A stretch of 49,486 nt of DNA from an uncultured Slackia sp. (GTDB taxonomy: Bacteria; Actinomycetota; Coriobacteriia; Coriobacteriales; Eggerthellaceae), in contig NZ_CAUHPG010000016.1 of the NCBI RefSeq assembly GCF_959608125.1, positions 1 to 49,486 of the forward strand, read 5' to 3'. Positions 1-7,084 of this stretch are shown here, piece after piece. The position numbers and the translations under genes were made by a program. Every line of letters begins with the position of its first letter. Within the stretch, counting starts at the first letter, position 1. The notes under the pieces were generated by a model that ran no database searches, was not told the DNA's origin, and worked only from the letters and a program-made list of their open reading frames with translations.

Positions 1-325
1 AGTACTTGGTAGCCATGCCGAACACGCCCGTGAGCCACATCCACAGCACGGCGCCCGGGCCGCCGGCGATGATCGCGGTGGCCACGCCGATGATGTTGCC
101 CGTGCCGATCGTGGCCGAAAGCGCGGTGGTCAGCGCGCCGAACTGGCTGATGTCGCCTTCGGCATCGGGGTCGGCCGTCACCGACAGTTTGATGGCCTGA
201 GGAAGCTTGCGTTGAATGAAACGCGTGCGGATGGTCAGATACACGTGCGATCCCAGCAAGACAACGATGGTAAGCGGGCCCCATACCCAGCTGTCCACCA
301 GATTAATCACACCGACGATGTCCAT
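1..325 (-). CDS. Alanine/glycine:cation symporter (AGCS family), N-terminal part, cut by window edge
   Basis: Only the first 108 or so codons are inside the window; the family is usually about 450-480 residues, so most of the protein lies to the left. The visible part opens with MDIVGVINLVDSWVWGP, has a first membrane segment, then the family signature GTGNIIGVATAIIAGGPGA near residue 75-95. AGCS proteins import alanine or glycine with sodium or protons across the cytoplasmic membrane. The ATG at 325 is chosen because AAGGAG lies six bases upstream. It is closely similar to the full-length paralogue at 4289-5707, which carries Ser where this one has Asn in GTGN. Family assignment is secure; substrate is not known. 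Confidence 0.9.
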   Translation of the reverse strand, partial: MDIVGVINLVDSWVWGPLTIVVLLGSHVYLTIRTRFIQRKLPQAIKLSVTADPDAEGDISQFGALTTALSATIGTGNIIGVATAIIAGGPGAVLWMWLTGVFGMATKY

Positions 326-412
326 GGGCGGCTCCTTCGTGATGGTGCGCCCGCAGGCGCGTCGTCGCGAGAAACACCGACGCGAAACCCCTCGCGCCGG
401 AAAGTGCGCATG

Positions 413-418
413 ATTATA
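413..418 (-). promoter_or_regulatory. Putative -10 box (TATAAT) for the first AGCS gene
   Basis: A perfect TATAAT on the minus strand sits about 90 bases upstream of the AGCS start at 325, in an AT-richer patch between nrdD and that gene. No convincing TTGACA-like -35 is present at 16-18 bases. The position implies that the symporter is transcribed separately from nrdD, although I see no strong T-tailed terminator after nrdD. Confidence 0.45.
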
Positions 419-553
419 CGAATGCAGATCCTTTTGCATCTTTACCTGCGATGCTTTAGCGTGCAAAAGCGTCTATTCGACGGCGAAAGGCGCCTCGCGC
501 GCGTCGGAGCACGCCTCGCGCCGCCTGCCGTCGGCAAGCGGCGCGTACAGGAG

Positions 554-3088
554 TCAGACGCGTTTCGGCGCGGCCGCGGCAAGGGCGGCCATGACCGCAG
601 GCATGCCCGCCGCCGTATCCGTCGAGCCGTCGGCGCCCACGCGCAGAAGCGTCGGCGCGGCCATGACGCCCAGGCTCTCGACGAGCGCGCGAACGCGGTC
701 GTCTTCGTCGATACGCAGCTCGCGATAGGAGATTCCCGCCGCGGAAAGCAGAGGCTTCACCCTGCGGCAATTCGGGCAGGCGGCCGTGGTGATCAGATAC
801 GCGCCCGGCGTCAGGGCGCATGCGGCCGAAGAGACCGCGCCGTTTTCGGCCGCCTTGCCGAACGAGGGCACCGTGCCCGCGGGGCCGCCCTGGGCGCCTT
901 CGTCGCAAGCGGCGCGGGACGCGGGGCTTTTACCGGCTTCGCCGCGGCGTTCGTCAGCGCGCGCGTTGCGCAATGCATCTTCATCGGGCGCGAAGGGGGC
1001 TTCCCCCTTGGAAGGATGCGCCGTGGCGAGCGCGTATTCCGTACGGTCGGCGTATTCTTGCGCCTTGCCTTCGTTCCAGTTCTTCAGCGGGCGATAGTAG
1101 CCCGTGATGCGGCTGCATACCTCGGTCTCGGCACCGCACTGCGGGCAGGCGCGCTGCTCGCCCGCAAGGTAGCCGTGGGTGCGGCACACCGAATACGTGG
1201 GCGAAAGCGTGTAATACGGCAGGCGGTAGTTCTCGGCGATCGCGCGCACCAGCTGCGCCGCAGCGCGCCAATCGGGCAGCTTCTCGCCCAAGAAGGCATG
1301 GAACACCGTGCCCGAGGTATAGCGCGTCTGCAGGTCGTCCTGCACGTCGAGCGCGCTGAACACGTCGTCGGTGCAGCCCACCGGCAGATGCGAGCTGTTG
1401 GTGTAGTACGGCGTGCCCTCCCCGCCCGCGCACACGATGTCGGGGAACTGCTCTTTGTCATGCTTGGCCAAGCGGTACGACGTGCTTTCGGCGGGCGTGG
1501 CCTCCAGGTTGTACAAATCCCCGTAGCGCTCCTGATACACCACCAAACGATCGCGCATATGATCGAGCACCTGCGCGGCGAATTCCTGCGCGCGCGAGCC
1601 GGTCAGATCGCAGCGAAGCCAGCTCGCGTTGAGCGCGGCCTCGTTCATGCCCACCAGCCCGATCGTGGAGAAGTGATTGTCGAACCCGCCCAGATAGCGC
1701 TTCGTGTACGGATAGAGCCCCGCATCGAGCAGCTGGGAAATCACGGTGCGCTTGGTCTTGAGCGAACGCGCGGCGATATCCATCATATGGTCGAGGCGTG
1801 CGTAGAAATCGGCCTCGTCGGCGGCAAGGTATGCGATGCGCGGCAGGTTCACCGTGACCACGCCCACGCTGCCCGTGCTCTCTCCGCTGCCGAAATAGCC
1901 GCCCGACTTCTTGCGCAGCTCGCGCAGATCGAGACGCAGACGACAGCACATAGACCGCACGTCGGAGGGCTCCATGTCGGAGTTCACGTAGTTGCTGAAA
2001 TACGGCGTGCCGTACTTCGAGGTCATCTCGAACAGCAGGCGGTTGTTCTCGGTGTCGCTCCAGTCGAAATCGCGCGTGATCGAATACGTGGGAATGGGGT
2101 ACTGAAAACCGCGGCCTTCGGCGTCGCCTTCGATCATGACCTCGATGAACGCCTTGTTCACCATATCCATCTCGCGCGCGCAGTCGCCGTAGGTGAAATC
2201 CTGCGGCTCGCCGCCTACGATGGCGGGCGCGTCGCGCAGGTCGGGCGGGCACGTCCAATCGAGCGTGATGTTGGAAAACGGCGCCTGGGTTCCCCAGCGG
2301 CTCGGCGTGTTCACGCCGTAGACGAAGCTTTCGACGCAGTGCTTGGTTTCTTCGTAGCTCAGATCGCCCGCGCGCACGAACGGAGCCAGATAGGTGTCGA
2401 AGCTCGAAAACGCCTGGGCGCCCGCCCATTCGTTCTGCATGATGCCCAAGAAGTTGACCATCTGGTTGCACAGGCTTGCCAGGTGCTTGGCGGGCTTGGA
2501 GGAAATCTTGCCGGGCACGCCGCCCAGGCCCTCTTCGATCAACTGGCGAAGCGACCAGCCCGCGCAGTAGCCCGTCAGCATGGACAGGTCGTGAAGATGG
2601 ATATCGGCGTTGCGGTGCGCCTGGGCCGTTTCGGCATCGTAGACCTCGGACAGCCAGTAGTTCGCCGTGATCGCGCCCGAGTTGGACAGGATCAAGCCGC
2701 CCACGGAGTACGTGACGGTGGCGTTCTCTTTCACGCGCCAGTCTTCGATCTTGAGGTAGCCGTCCACGAGCTTTTTGTAGTCGAGCAGCGTGTCGCGCGT
2801 ATTGCGCACGTTCTCGCGCTGGCGGCGGTACAGAATGTAGGCCTTGGCCACGTCGGCATAGCCCGCTTCGGAAAGCACCTCTTCGACGCTGTCCTGGATC
2901 TGCTCGACGCCGATCAGGTCGTTTTCGATCCTCTGCTCGAAATGCGCCGTCACGTTGAGGGCCAGCATGTCGATGACCGTGGGATGGTAATTCTTCTCGC
3001 ACGCCTGAAACGCCTTGGTGATGGCCGCCGATATCTTCGCGATGTCGAAGGCGACGACGGCGCCGTCGCGCTTGATGACCTGGTACAT
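554..3088 (-). CDS. nrdD: Anaerobic (class III) ribonucleoside-triphosphate reductase with fused C-terminal redoxin domain
   Basis: This oxygen-sensitive glycyl-radical enzyme reduces ribonucleoside triphosphates to deoxy forms. The 844-residue protein starts with an ATP-cone (MYQVIKRDGAVVAFDIAKI), followed by the catalytic barrel with a Cys-rich stretch (SMCCRLRLD), a zinc-type cluster (C635, C648, C651, C658) and the radical loop RITGYYR with Gly663 as the predicted radical site. After an Ala/Gly-rich linker (about 700-755) comes an extra thioredoxin/glutaredoxin-like domain with the motif CPNC at 771-774. Family members are usually about 700-750 residues, so the tail is an addition. The ATG at 3088 follows GGGAAAGG. 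nrdG lies 245 bases upstream on the same strand. Confidence 0.97.
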   Translation of the reverse strand: MYQVIKRDGAVVAFDIAKISAAITKAFQACEKNYHPTVIDMLALNVTAHFEQRIENDLIGVEQIQDSVEEVLSEAGYADVAKAYILYRRQRENVRNTRDTLLDYKKLVDGYLKIEDWRVKENATVTYSVGGLILSNSGAITANYWLSEVYDAETAQAHRNADIHLHDLSMLTGYCAGWSLRQLIEEGLGGVPGKISSKPAKHLASLCNQMVNFLGIMQNEWAGAQAFSSFDTYLAPFVRAGDLSYEETKHCVESFVYGVNTPSRWGTQAPFSNITLDWTCPPDLRDAPAIVGGEPQDFTYGDCAREMDMVNKAFIEVMIEGDAEGRGFQYPIPTYSITRDFDWSDTENNRLLFEMTSKYGTPYFSNYVNSDMEPSDVRSMCCRLRLDLRELRKKSGGYFGSGESTGSVGVVTVNLPRIAYLAADEADFYARLDHMMDIAARSLKTKRTVISQLLDAGLYPYTKRYLGGFDNHFSTIGLVGMNEAALNASWLRCDLTGSRAQEFAAQVLDHMRDRLVVYQERYGDLYNLEATPAESTSYRLAKHDKEQFPDIVCAGGEGTPYYTNSSHLPVGCTDDVFSALDVQDDLQTRYTSGTVFHAFLGEKLPDWRAAAQLVRAIAENYRLPYYTLSPTYSVCRTHGYLAGEQRACPQCGAETEVCSRITGYYRPLKNWNEGKAQEYADRTEYALATAHPSKGEAPFAPDEDALRNARADERRGEAGKSPASRAACDEGAQGGPAGTVPSFGKAAENGAVSSAACALTPGAYLITTAACPNCRRVKPLLSAAGISYRELRIDEDDRVRALVESLGVMAAPTLLRVGADGSTDTAAGMPAVMAALAAAAPKRV

Positions 3089-3144
3089 GGTGCCCGCCTT
3101 TCCCTCTTGATGCCCTCGATGATAAGCGCTCGAAAATAGAATTC

Positions 3145-3188
3145 AATATCTTGCAATATCATTCCTGCTTCAACACAACATATGGTGG
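3145..3188 (-). promoter_or_regulatory. nrdD promoter with NrdR-like box
   Basis: On the minus strand TTGAAG (3168-3173) and GATATT (3145-3150) are 17 bases apart, giving a plausible sigma-70-type promoter about 57 bases upstream of the nrdD start. Immediately upstream, 3173-3188 reads ACACAACATATGGTGG on the plus strand, close to the palindromic NrdR consensus ACACwATATATwGTGT. NrdR represses ribonucleotide reductase genes in response to ATP/dATP. Only one box is convincing; functional NrdR sites usually come as pairs, so the operator call is tentative. Confidence 0.5.
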
Positions 3189-3333
3189 TGTTATGCCGTA
3201 TTCGAGCGCACCTGGGCAAACGCCGTCCGCCGAAAAGCGCGGCTGCCGATCGCCGTCGACAAGCGGCGGCGGGGAACGTGCCGAAACCCGGCGCGGGCGG
3301 TCGCAGGGCTTTCGACGGACGCCGAGCGGGCGG

Positions 3334-4050
3334 CTAGACGCCGCGCAGACGGACGAACGGAGCGCGCGAGACAAGACGCTCGACGATGCGCGCCATGGCG
3401 GCTTCGTCGTAGGCGCTCAGCACCCCCTGCCCCGCAAGCACGTCTGGCGAATCGGCATAGCGCTGCAGATACCACGCCCGCGCGCCGCGCAGCTCGTCGG
3501 CCATGGCTTCGAGATGCGCCATGTCGTGGAGCTCGCGCACCACGGTGGTGCGAAACTCGTAGGCGATAGGCCCCTCCATCAGCAGGCGGGCGCTTTCCTG
3601 CACCGCGCGCACTACCCCGGGCGCCGCATCATCGCGCAGGCCCGCCGCCTGGGCATAACGCTCCCGGCTCGCTTTGACGTCCATGGCCGCATAGTCGACC
3701 AGGCCGGCATCGACCAAGGCCGCCAGACGCTGCGGATGCGCGCCGTTGGTATCGAGCTTCACCCGATAGCCCATCTCCTTGATGCGCCCGCACAGCTGCG
3801 CAAGACCGTCCCTCAGCAAGGGCTCGCCGCCCGAGATGCACACGCCCTGCAACACGCCGCGGCGCTTTTCCAGAAAGGCCCAGAAGGCGTCTTCGTCCAC
3901 CGTGGGAAAGCCCGCCCCGCCCTGCGGCGCCACGAGCGACGCGTTGTGGCAGAACGGGCAGCGGAAGTCGCAGCCCGGCAGAAACACCGTAGCCGCCATA
4001 AGGCCCGGATAATCGACCAGCGAAAGCTTCTGCAGCCCCGCTATTTCCAT
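3334..4050 (-). CDS. nrdG: Anaerobic ribonucleotide reductase activating protein (radical SAM)
   Basis: This activase uses a [4Fe-4S] cluster and S-adenosylmethionine to create the glycyl radical on NrdD. The 238-residue protein has the radical SAM motif CDFRCPFC at Cys27, Cys31 and Cys34, then the ISGGEPLL motif (SAM-binding GGE) and LDTNGAHP. It is longer than enterobacterial NrdG (about 154 residues) and resembles the longer NrdG2 type. The ATG at 4050 is chosen over a longer open frame because AAAGGGGAG lies just upstream and the conserved MEIAGLQKLSLVDYPG opening starts there. It precedes nrdD in the direction of transcription, which fits their shared task. Confidence 0.96.
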   Translation of the reverse strand: MEIAGLQKLSLVDYPGLMAATVFLPGCDFRCPFCHNASLVAPQGGAGFPTVDEDAFWAFLEKRRGVLQGVCISGGEPLLRDGLAQLCGRIKEMGYRVKLDTNGAHPQRLAALVDAGLVDYAAMDVKASRERYAQAAGLRDDAAPGVVRAVQESARLLMEGPIAYEFRTTVVRELHDMAHLEAMADELRGARAWYLQRYADSPDVLAGQGVLSAYDEAAMARIVERLVSRAPFVRLRGV

Positions 4051-4216
4051 AAGCTCCCCTTTCCGCGCGGCCGTTTCGTTCCATATAACCCCGCGCCCGC
4101 TGCACGAAGCCGGCGCGATCCGCATGCGGCTCTGCGTCGTCCGCGCTCGGCGCCGCGAAACCCCATCCCGACACGACGCGCCCGCCCACCGCCGCAAGAC
4201 GCATCGGGCCGCAACG

Positions 4217-4265
4217 CAAAAAAACCTCCCGCCTTCGGCCGGCAAGCGGCTGAAAACGGGAGGTT
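4217..4265 (-). terminator. Intrinsic terminator after the second AGCS gene
   Basis: The minus strand carries AACCTCCCG, a loop, CGGGAGGTT and a run of seven T, about 24 bases past the stop of the symporter at 4289. This separates the symporter transcript from nrdG. Confidence 0.85.
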
Positions 4266-4288
4266 CGAAACGATGCCGAAAAGACGCG

Positions 4289-5707
4289 CTACTTGGCCTC
4301 GATGACCGGGATTTCTTCCTCGTACGCCTCGTCAAGATGGCCTTCGTAGACATAATGCTTGGTCTCACGGGCGATCATGCCCGAAAGCAGCAGCACCATG
4401 ATGATGTTGGGGATGGCCATGAGGGCGTTGCCGATGTCGGAGACGGTCCACACCACGTCGCCCACGCCGATCGCGCCGAGAAAGCCCACGACCACATACA
4501 AGATCTGGTAAGGACGGATAGCCTTGCGGCCGAACAAATACGTGGCGCAACGATTGCCGTAGTAGCTCCAGCCCAAGATGGTGGAATACGCGAAGCTGAT
4601 CATGCCGATCACCAAGATGGGCGTTCCCAGGTACGGAATGGTGGCGAAAGCCGCGCTGGCGAGCGCCGCGCCCTCCTTGATGCCGCCTCCCTCGATGATG
4701 CCGGGGTTGGCGAGCAGCGTGGACACCAGCACGATGCCGGTGATGGCGCAGATGACCACGGTAGACCAGAACGTGCCGGTCATGGCGACGAGCGCCTGGC
4801 GAGCGGGGTTTTTCGTCGCGGCGGCGGCGGCCACGATGGGGGCCGAACCCAAGCCGCTCTCGTTGGAGAACAGACCGCGCGCGCATCCGAACTGCAGCGC
4901 CACCATGATGCCGCTGCCCACGGCGCCGCCGAACGCGGCCTTCGCGGTGAAGGCGCACTCGAAGATAAGCGCGAACGCAGGGCCGATGTATTGCCAGTTA
5001 TATGCCATGATCACGAAGCAGCCCACGGTATAGGCGATGGCCATGAAAGGCACCAGCTTCTCGCACACGGTAGAGACCGTCTTCACGCCGCCGAAGATGA
5101 CGAGCGACACCAAAACGGCGATCACGAGGGCGATCAGCCACTCGGGGATGCCCGGGAAATTGGATTCGATGATGCCGGTCATGGCGGCCGACTGCACGGC
5201 CGAACCGGTGCCGATGGTGGCGACGATCGCGAACAAGGCGAACGATACGGCACCCAGCTTGGCCCACCACGGAACAGATCCGTCCTTGCGCTTGAACGCG
5301 CGTTCCCACGCATACATGGCGCCGCCGAGCATTTCGCCCTTATGGTCTTTGACGCGATACTTCACCGCGGCGTAGACCTCGGAGTACTTCGTGGCGATGC
5401 CGAACACGCCCGTAAGCCACATCCAAAACACCGCGCCCGGGCCGCCGGCGATGATAGCGGTGGCCACGCCCACGATGGAGCCCGTGCCGATCGTACCCGC
5501 CAAAGCGGTGACGAGCGCGCCGAACTGGCTCACGTCGCCTTCGCTGTCCTCGTCCTTGACGACGGACATCTTGATGGCCTGAGGCAGCTTGCGCTGGATG
5601 AATCCCGTACGAATGGTCAGAAAGATATGGGAGCCCAGCAGCAGCGCGATCATGAGCGGGCCCCACACGACGGCATCGATCTGATTGAGTATGCCGACAA
5701 TGTCCAT
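4289..5707 (-). CDS. Alanine/glycine:cation symporter (AGCS family)
   Basis: A complete 472-residue secondary transporter that would carry alanine or glycine with a cation into the cell. It has about ten hydrophobic segments and the family features GTGSIVGVATAIIAGGPGA near residues 78-96, TGIIESNFPG, and FSNESGLGSAPIV in the middle. The ATG at 5707 is preceded by GGAAGG at seven bases; a longer open frame upstream has no support. It is a close paralogue of the gene cut at the left edge, with the same orientation, on the far side of nrdG-nrdD. In the GTGN signature the Asn is replaced by Ser here, so the two copies may differ in ion or substrate handling. Confidence 0.95.
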   Translation of the reverse strand: MDIVGILNQIDAVVWGPLMIALLLGSHIFLTIRTGFIQRKLPQAIKMSVVKDEDSEGDVSQFGALVTALAGTIGTGSIVGVATAIIAGGPGAVFWMWLTGVFGIATKYSEVYAAVKYRVKDHKGEMLGGAMYAWERAFKRKDGSVPWWAKLGAVSFALFAIVATIGTGSAVQSAAMTGIIESNFPGIPEWLIALVIAVLVSLVIFGGVKTVSTVCEKLVPFMAIAYTVGCFVIMAYNWQYIGPAFALIFECAFTAKAAFGGAVGSGIMVALQFGCARGLFSNESGLGSAPIVAAAAATKNPARQALVAMTGTFWSTVVICAITGIVLVSTLLANPGIIEGGGIKEGAALASAAFATIPYLGTPILVIGMISFAYSTILGWSYYGNRCATYLFGRKAIRPYQILYVVVGFLGAIGVGDVVWTVSDIGNALMAIPNIIMVLLLSGMIARETKHYVYEGHLDEAYEEEIPVIEAK

Positions 5708-6044
5708 ATAACAGCCTTCCCCCGGTTGATCCGTAGCGATGCATTGTACGCCTGACCGCCGTTCAACCTGCATGAGAAGTGAATCAAAACCGAACTCGGC
5801 GCATAAAAACAGAAGTCGGACAGGTAAAAGGCGTTTGACCGTGCATATAAAACCGTTCGCCGAATTTATAAAATCGCATTCGCGCTCGGTCGACGGCCCC
5901 TGCGCGCAATACGAAGACGTGCGCAGACGCGAAAACGGCTGCGGCCCGATCGATAGGATCGGCCTTTCGATCGGGGACGATCGCATGGTTTTCACCCGAA
6001 TTCGCAACTCCGGCCGTACACCGAAGGCGCGCCGCCGTTCAAGG
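5708..6044. other. Divergent intergenic region between AGCS and the riboflavin transporter
   Basis: No gene is supported here. It contains a minus-strand TACAAT (5743-5748) that is a candidate -10 for the AGCS gene, placing the transcription start about 30 bases before its start codon. Around 5948-5987 there are several GATCG repeats that can fold into a hairpin (CCCGATCG/CGATCGGG). I looked for a glycine riboswitch before the symporter and did not see one. Confidence 0.5.
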
Positions 6045-6053
6045 TGCTACAAT
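6045..6053 (+). promoter_or_regulatory. Extended -10 promoter (TGCTACAAT) for the FMN riboswitch transcript
   Basis: TGC followed by TACAAT forms an extended -10 element ending about 13 bases before the first paired base of the riboswitch. No good -35 is visible, as is common for extended -10 promoters. The expected start is near 6060. Confidence 0.6.
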
Positions 6054-6065
6054 GCCAGCCATGAA

Positions 6066-6223
6066 TTCTGTTTCAGGGCGGGGCGAAATTCCCCACTGGC
6101 GGTAACCGGCGCGGCGCGCAGCGCTCCCGGAAGTCCGCGACCCCGATCCGGCCTTCGGTCGAATCGGGCTGATTCGGTGAGAATCCGAGACCAACGGTCA
6201 CAGTCCGGATGGAAGAGGCAGAG
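6066..6223 (+). promoter_or_regulatory. FMN riboswitch (RFN element)
   Basis: The conserved RFN blocks are all present and in order: CAGGGCGGGGCGAAATTCCC, then CACTGGCGGTAA, then AGTCCGCGACCC, GGTGAGAATCC, GACCAACGGTCACAGTCCGG and ATGGAAGAGG. TCTG near 6067 and CAGA near 6219 can close the outer helix. Established behaviour: flavin mononucleotide binding lowers expression of the downstream riboflavin genes. Here the element is followed by a strong terminator hairpin and then the ECF riboflavin transporter genes, so control is most likely by premature termination. Confidence 0.96.
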
Positions 6224-6274
6224 TTCGCACGATATAACGCTCCGGCATGGACCGGAACCGTTTTCATGCGAATG

Positions 6275-6314
6275 ACAAGCCCGTATTGGAATTCATACGG
6301 GCTTGTTTCTTTTT
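6275..6314 (+). terminator. Riboswitch-controlled intrinsic terminator
   Basis: ACAAGCCCGTAT and ATACGGGCTTGT form a perfect 12-bp stem with an 8-base loop followed by TTCTTTTT. It lies 50 bases after the FMN aptamer and 55 bases before the RibU-like gene, the expected place for the expression platform. Confidence 0.9.
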
Positions 6315-6368
6315 CGCGAGGCAAGAAGCAATTCCGAACGGCATTCGCCTCGCAGAAAAGAGGCCGTC

Positions 6369-6968
6369 ATGGCAGCATCGAAGAAACCCGTGAAAAACAC
6401 CAACCGATGGAGCACGCGCCAGCTCGTCACCATGGCGCTCATGTGCGCCATCTCCGCGCTGTTCTCGTTCGTGCAGATCCCCCTTATTCCAGGGCTCACG
6501 TTCCTCACCTACGACCCCTCGCTCATGCCTGCCATGGTATGCGGCTTCGCGTTCGGGCCGGGCGCGGGCTTCGTCGTCGGCGCCCTGGCCGCCGTCATCC
6601 ACGGCCTCGTGCTGGGCGAATGGGTCGGCTCGATGATGAACATCGTCGCCACGCTGTGCTTCGTCGTTCCCGCGGCCTTCGTCTATCGCCGCGTCCATAC
6701 GTTCAAGGGCGCCGTGGCGGGCCTGGTGCTCGGCAGCGCGGCGGCGGTGGCAGGAGCCATCATTGCCAACCTGACGATCGGCGTCTGGTTCTGGTATGGA
6801 AGCGTCGATGCGATCGCTCCCATGATCCTTCCCGCCCTGGTGCCGTTCAATCTGGTGAAGACCATTCTGAACTCCGTGCTCACCATGGTAGTGTATAAAG
6901 CCGTATCCAACCTTATCACGCCCAAAAAAGACCAGGTCAAAGGACGCCCTGCCGCTACGAGGTCCTAA
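6369..6968 (+). CDS. ribU: ECF transporter S component, riboflavin specific (RibU-like)
   Basis: This 199-residue integral membrane protein binds riboflavin and works with the energizing module encoded next door. Several hydrophobic helices are evident, with a basic N-terminus (KKPVKNTNRWSTRQLV), the S-component feature ALMCAISALFSFVQIP in helix 1 and a RibU-like C-terminal block (PALVPFNLVKTILNSVLT). The upstream FMN riboswitch supports riboflavin as substrate. The ATG at 6369 follows AAAGAGG; a longer frame would run into the terminator hairpin. It is the first gene of a plus-strand operon with the ATPase and EcfT genes. Substrate is inferred from control and family, not tested. Confidence 0.93.
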   Translation: MAASKKPVKNTNRWSTRQLVTMALMCAISALFSFVQIPLIPGLTFLTYDPSLMPAMVCGFAFGPGAGFVVGALAAVIHGLVLGEWVGSMMNIVATLCFVVPAAFVYRRVHTFKGAVAGLVLGSAAAVAGAIIANLTIGVWFWYGSVDAIAPMILPALVPFNLVKTILNSVLTMVVYKAVSNLITPKKDQVKGRPAATRS

Positions 6969-7084
6969 CATTCGGCGCAACGGCACGGATGCGGGGCTTG
7001 CATGAAGGGCGCCGCATCCGCCTTCCGCGGCCGCCTCGACCGGCGGACGCGATTTCGAACCGTCTCGAGAAGAAACGAACCACG

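Noticed and set aside
212..3139. Very long plus-strand open frame (over 900 codons) opposite nrdD
   Set aside because: It is the antisense shadow of nrdD created by GC-rich codon bias; the translation is Arg/Ala/His-rich without domains, and nrdD is unmistakable on the other strand.
5708..6040. Glycine riboswitch upstream of the AGCS symporter
   Set aside because: Such riboswitches often control AGCS genes, but the conserved glycine-aptamer core sequences are missing on the minus strand here.
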